Assembly: GCA_007119335.1 (NCBI GenBank)
Contig: SKPU01000086.1
Coordinates: 1-7,316 of the forward strand
Length of the DNA stretch: 7,316 bases
Source: Syntrophomonadaceae bacterium
GTDB lineage: Bacteria > Bacillota > Dethiobacteria > DTU022
Reading direction: 5' to 3'
Part shown: positions 5,608 to 7,316 of the stretch, in pieces
Position numbering within the stretch: position 1 is the stretch's first letter
How the letters are laid out: every line of letters begins with the position of its first letter
Position numbers and translations under genes: made by a program
Notes under the pieces: model-generated
What the model was told of the DNA's origin: nothing
The model's database searches: none
The model's input: the letters and a program-made list of their open reading frames with translations, nothing else

Positions 5608-7316
5608 ATGGGTCTGTCAAGAATGGCAGTTAAAAGGCCGGTAGCAACGGCCACTATATTAATCCTGGTTATGCTAATCGGCGTAGTCAGTCTGTACCAG
5701 AGCTCGCTCGATTTGCTTCCTGATATCCAGCCGCCGGTCCTGGCGGTGATCACTGCTTTCCCGGGCAGTTCTCCCCAGGAAACGCTTGAACTGGTTACTG
5801 AAAAGATAGAAGGTGAGGTGTCCGCGGTAAGCGGTTTGACCGGCTTGACTTCTATTTCCCAGGAGAACTTGTCCCTTGTGGTCATGATGTTTGACTGGGG
5901 TATGGACGTGAAGAGTGTTCGTGAAGATGTAAATGTGCGCCTGGATTTAATCGATCTGCCAGATGATGTTCAACAACCGATGCTTCTTGAGTTTGATCCG
6001 ACCCTGATGCCGATTATGGTGGTGTCAGCCAGCGCCGGTGATGACAGGGTCGCTCTTACCGAATGGCTCAATGAAACAGCCTCCCCAAGGCTTGAATCAG
6101 TGGCCGGTGTGGCCAGTGTGCAAATTCAGGGTGGAGCCAAACAGGATGTTTTTGTGCGGACTACTCCTGATGTGATGGATGAATACCAGGTATCTTTTGA
6201 TCAGATCGCCAATGTCCTTCGAGCCAGCCTAATCGATCTGCCGGCAGGGATAATTGATCTGGAAGATCGCCAGGTCAGGATTCGCTTTCTGGGACGGTAT
6301 GCTGAAACTGATCTGCTCTCCGACCTGGTTGTCGGTTTTCAAACCGATCAAGAAGAGTTGGAAAAAATGATCGGCCAGGAAATTGATATTGACTTAAACC
6401 AGATGCTGGCCAGTCAGAGCAACCCCTTAAGCGGCAGCGGAGGCGGGGGTTCCGGCAGTGTGCCCATGCAAGAAATATACTGGGATGACGTCTTTAAATT
6501 TGATCTTGGTTTTATCACCGGCAGTAATTTGTATATTCCTCTTGGCAGTGAATGGGCGGATCAAAGCTCTGAAGATCTGGAAGATAGCCTTCGCTTTTTT
6601 ACAGCCAATCCTCATATTAATTATGATTCAGGCAGCGAGCGGATGGTTCTGTCATTTTCATCGATCGGTCGAAATACTGTTTCTTCCTGGGAGGGCTTAA
6701 GTTTTCTACCTGATGAAGAAATTGTCCGCTTAGAAGATGTCTGGATTATAGATGGTGCGGACTGGGATGGCGACAGGGCGGTTATTCCGGTCGATCCACT
6801 CAGCATGAACCGCTATGATATAACAGAAAGCGACCTTGCCGCTTTGGCAGAAGAATCATCATTGATTACTCATGCTAACTCAAGATACGTGTTGGTCTCT
6901 TTCCATGAAGACTGGGATAATATCCGTCAGGAACCGGCATTGCAGCTGCCTGATTTCGAGCAGTGGGCCTCAAATGTTCAAAGCGAGCTTGACCGGGGTC
7001 TAGATGATGCTTCCCTCTTTCTCGAAGAAGGCCTGCAGGATCTTGCTGCCTCGACCATCCAGGGTTCGATGGCTACAGGTGGATCGGGAATGGATATGGG
7101 AGGTCTTGATTTTGGCGATGATTTCCCGATAAACCCAATTACGCTGGGTATGGTTGCTGAAATTGGGCAGGACACCTATGTCCCGGAATCTATAACCCGT
7201 TATAACCAGGAGCCCAGCATTAGCCTGGTCCTCCAAAAAGAGGGCGATGCTAATACGGTAAGGGTTGCGAGCGATATAAGAGATATGCTTGATGAGCTTT
7301 CCGAACAAAGTGCAGG
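5608..7316 (+). CDS. RND-family efflux permease (AcrB/HAE1-like), partial, with enlarged porter domain
   Basis: The reading frame is open for 569 codons to the window edge. It begins with a basic N-terminus (M-G-L-S-R-M-A-V-K-R-P) and one membrane helix (12-30), then L-L-P-D-I-Q-P-P and F-P-G-S-S-P-Q-E-T (51-59), the start of the first porter subdomain in AcrB-type pumps. D-V-N-V-R-L (107-112), L-P-D-D-V-Q-Q-P (117-124) and V-A-G-V-A-S-V-Q-I-Q-G-G (165-176) continue the fold. N-Q-E-P-S-I-S-L-V-L-Q-K-E-G-D-A-N-T-V (533-551) matches the family segment just before the second membrane helix. In AcrB that segment lies near residue 290, so this protein carries about 250 extra residues. The proton-relay aspartates of helix 4 are beyond the window and cannot be checked. 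GGAGG (5592-5596) precedes the ATG by 11 bases. Substrate is unknown, and no membrane-fusion partner gene is seen upstream. Confidence 0.85.
   Translation, partial: MGLSRMAVKRPVATATILILVMLIGVVSLYQSSLDLLPDIQPPVLAVITAFPGSSPQETLELVTEKIEGEVSAVSGLTGLTSISQENLSLVVMMFDWGMDVKSVREDVNVRLDLIDLPDDVQQPMLLEFDPTLMPIMVVSASAGDDRVALTEWLNETASPRLESVAGVASVQIQGGAKQDVFVRTTPDVMDEYQVSFDQIANVLRASLIDLPAGIIDLEDRQVRIRFLGRYAETDLLSDLVVGFQTDQEELEKMIGQEIDIDLNQMLASQSNPLSGSGGGGSGSVPMQEIYWDDVFKFDLGFITGSNLYIPLGSEWADQSSEDLEDSLRFFTANPHINYDSGSERMVLSFSSIGRNTVSSWEGLSFLPDEEIVRLEDVWIIDGADWDGDRAVIPVDPLSMNRYDITESDLAALAEESSLITHANSRYVLVSFHEDWDNIRQEPALQLPDFEQWASNVQSELDRGLDDASLFLEEGLQDLAASTIQGSMATGGSGMDMGGLDFGDDFPINPITLGMVAEIGQDTYVPESITRYNQEPSISLVLQKEGDANTVRVASDIRDMLDELSEQSA
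6337..7137 (+). other. Extra domain inserted in the RND porter region
   Basis: Residues about 244-510 have no counterpart I recognise in AcrB-type permeases. They start after the V-V-G that ends the usual docking-region block and stop at I-T-L-G-M-V-A-E-I (510-518), which aligns with the usual L-G-D-V-A-x-V. The insert has Gly-rich linkers near both ends: S-G-S-G-G-G-G-S-G-S (275-284) and a Gly/Met/Asp-rich run (488-506). It is very acidic, contains V-R-L-E-D-V-W (373-379), which resembles the family's own R-L-x-D-V block, and has a long predicted helix at about 448-482. It should face the outside of the membrane. The boundaries are approximate. Confidence 0.6.

Noticed and set aside
7000..7308. 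Minus-strand ORF of 102 codons near the right edge
   Set aside because: The RND reading frame is continuous through this region and ends in a recognisable family block, so the antisense frame is a shadow.

Overview
The window looks like chromosomal DNA of an anaerobic, butyrate-metabolising member of the Clostridia (Firmicutes). The support is a butyrate kinase / phosphate butyryltransferase gene pair, strong purine-rich ribosome binding sites (GGAGG-type) before most genes, and moderate G+C with AT-rich intergenic spacers. The exact genus cannot be told from the sequence. No rRNA, tRNA, CRISPR array, insertion sequence or phage gene is visible.

Layout. (1) Positions 1-412, minus strand: the N-terminal 137 residues of a membrane-anchored transglutaminase-like protein. 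Its 3' end lies outside the window, and a good promoter sits in the divergent spacer 413-631. (2) 632-1921, plus: a complete ferric-reductase/NADPH-oxidase-type flavocytochrome with bis-heme histidines, an FAD domain and an NAD(P) domain. (3) 1922-2151: a spacer with several inverted repeats and a possible very short leader ORF. (4) 2152-5153, plus: butyrate kinase (buk), phosphate butyryltransferase (ptb) and a tightly linked polytopic membrane protein of unknown function. (5) 5154-5607: a 454-base non-coding stretch with a weak terminator-like hairpin, a near-consensus extended -10 promoter, a GGTC/GACC inverted repeat at the predicted transcription start, and a long untranslated leader containing a two-tier hairpin. 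(6) 5608 to the window end, plus: the first 569 residues of an RND-family efflux permease carrying an unusual periplasmic-side insertion of about 265 residues between two glycine-rich linkers.

How the genes work together. Ptb and Buk interconvert butyryl-CoA and butyrate through butyryl-phosphate. In the fermentative direction this makes ATP; in syntrophic or assimilatory use it activates butyrate. The membrane gene starts 6 bases after ptb and is probably co-transcribed with it. It may serve the same pathway, but nothing in its sequence proves that. The flavocytochrome would pass electrons from NAD(P)H across the membrane; a link to butyrate redox balance is only inferred from position. The RND gene has its own promoter and operator-like site and is probably a separate transcription unit.

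The most unusual items are the enlarged RND porter domain, the operator-like repeat in front of it, the buk-before-ptb order, and the unknown membrane protein attached to that pair.
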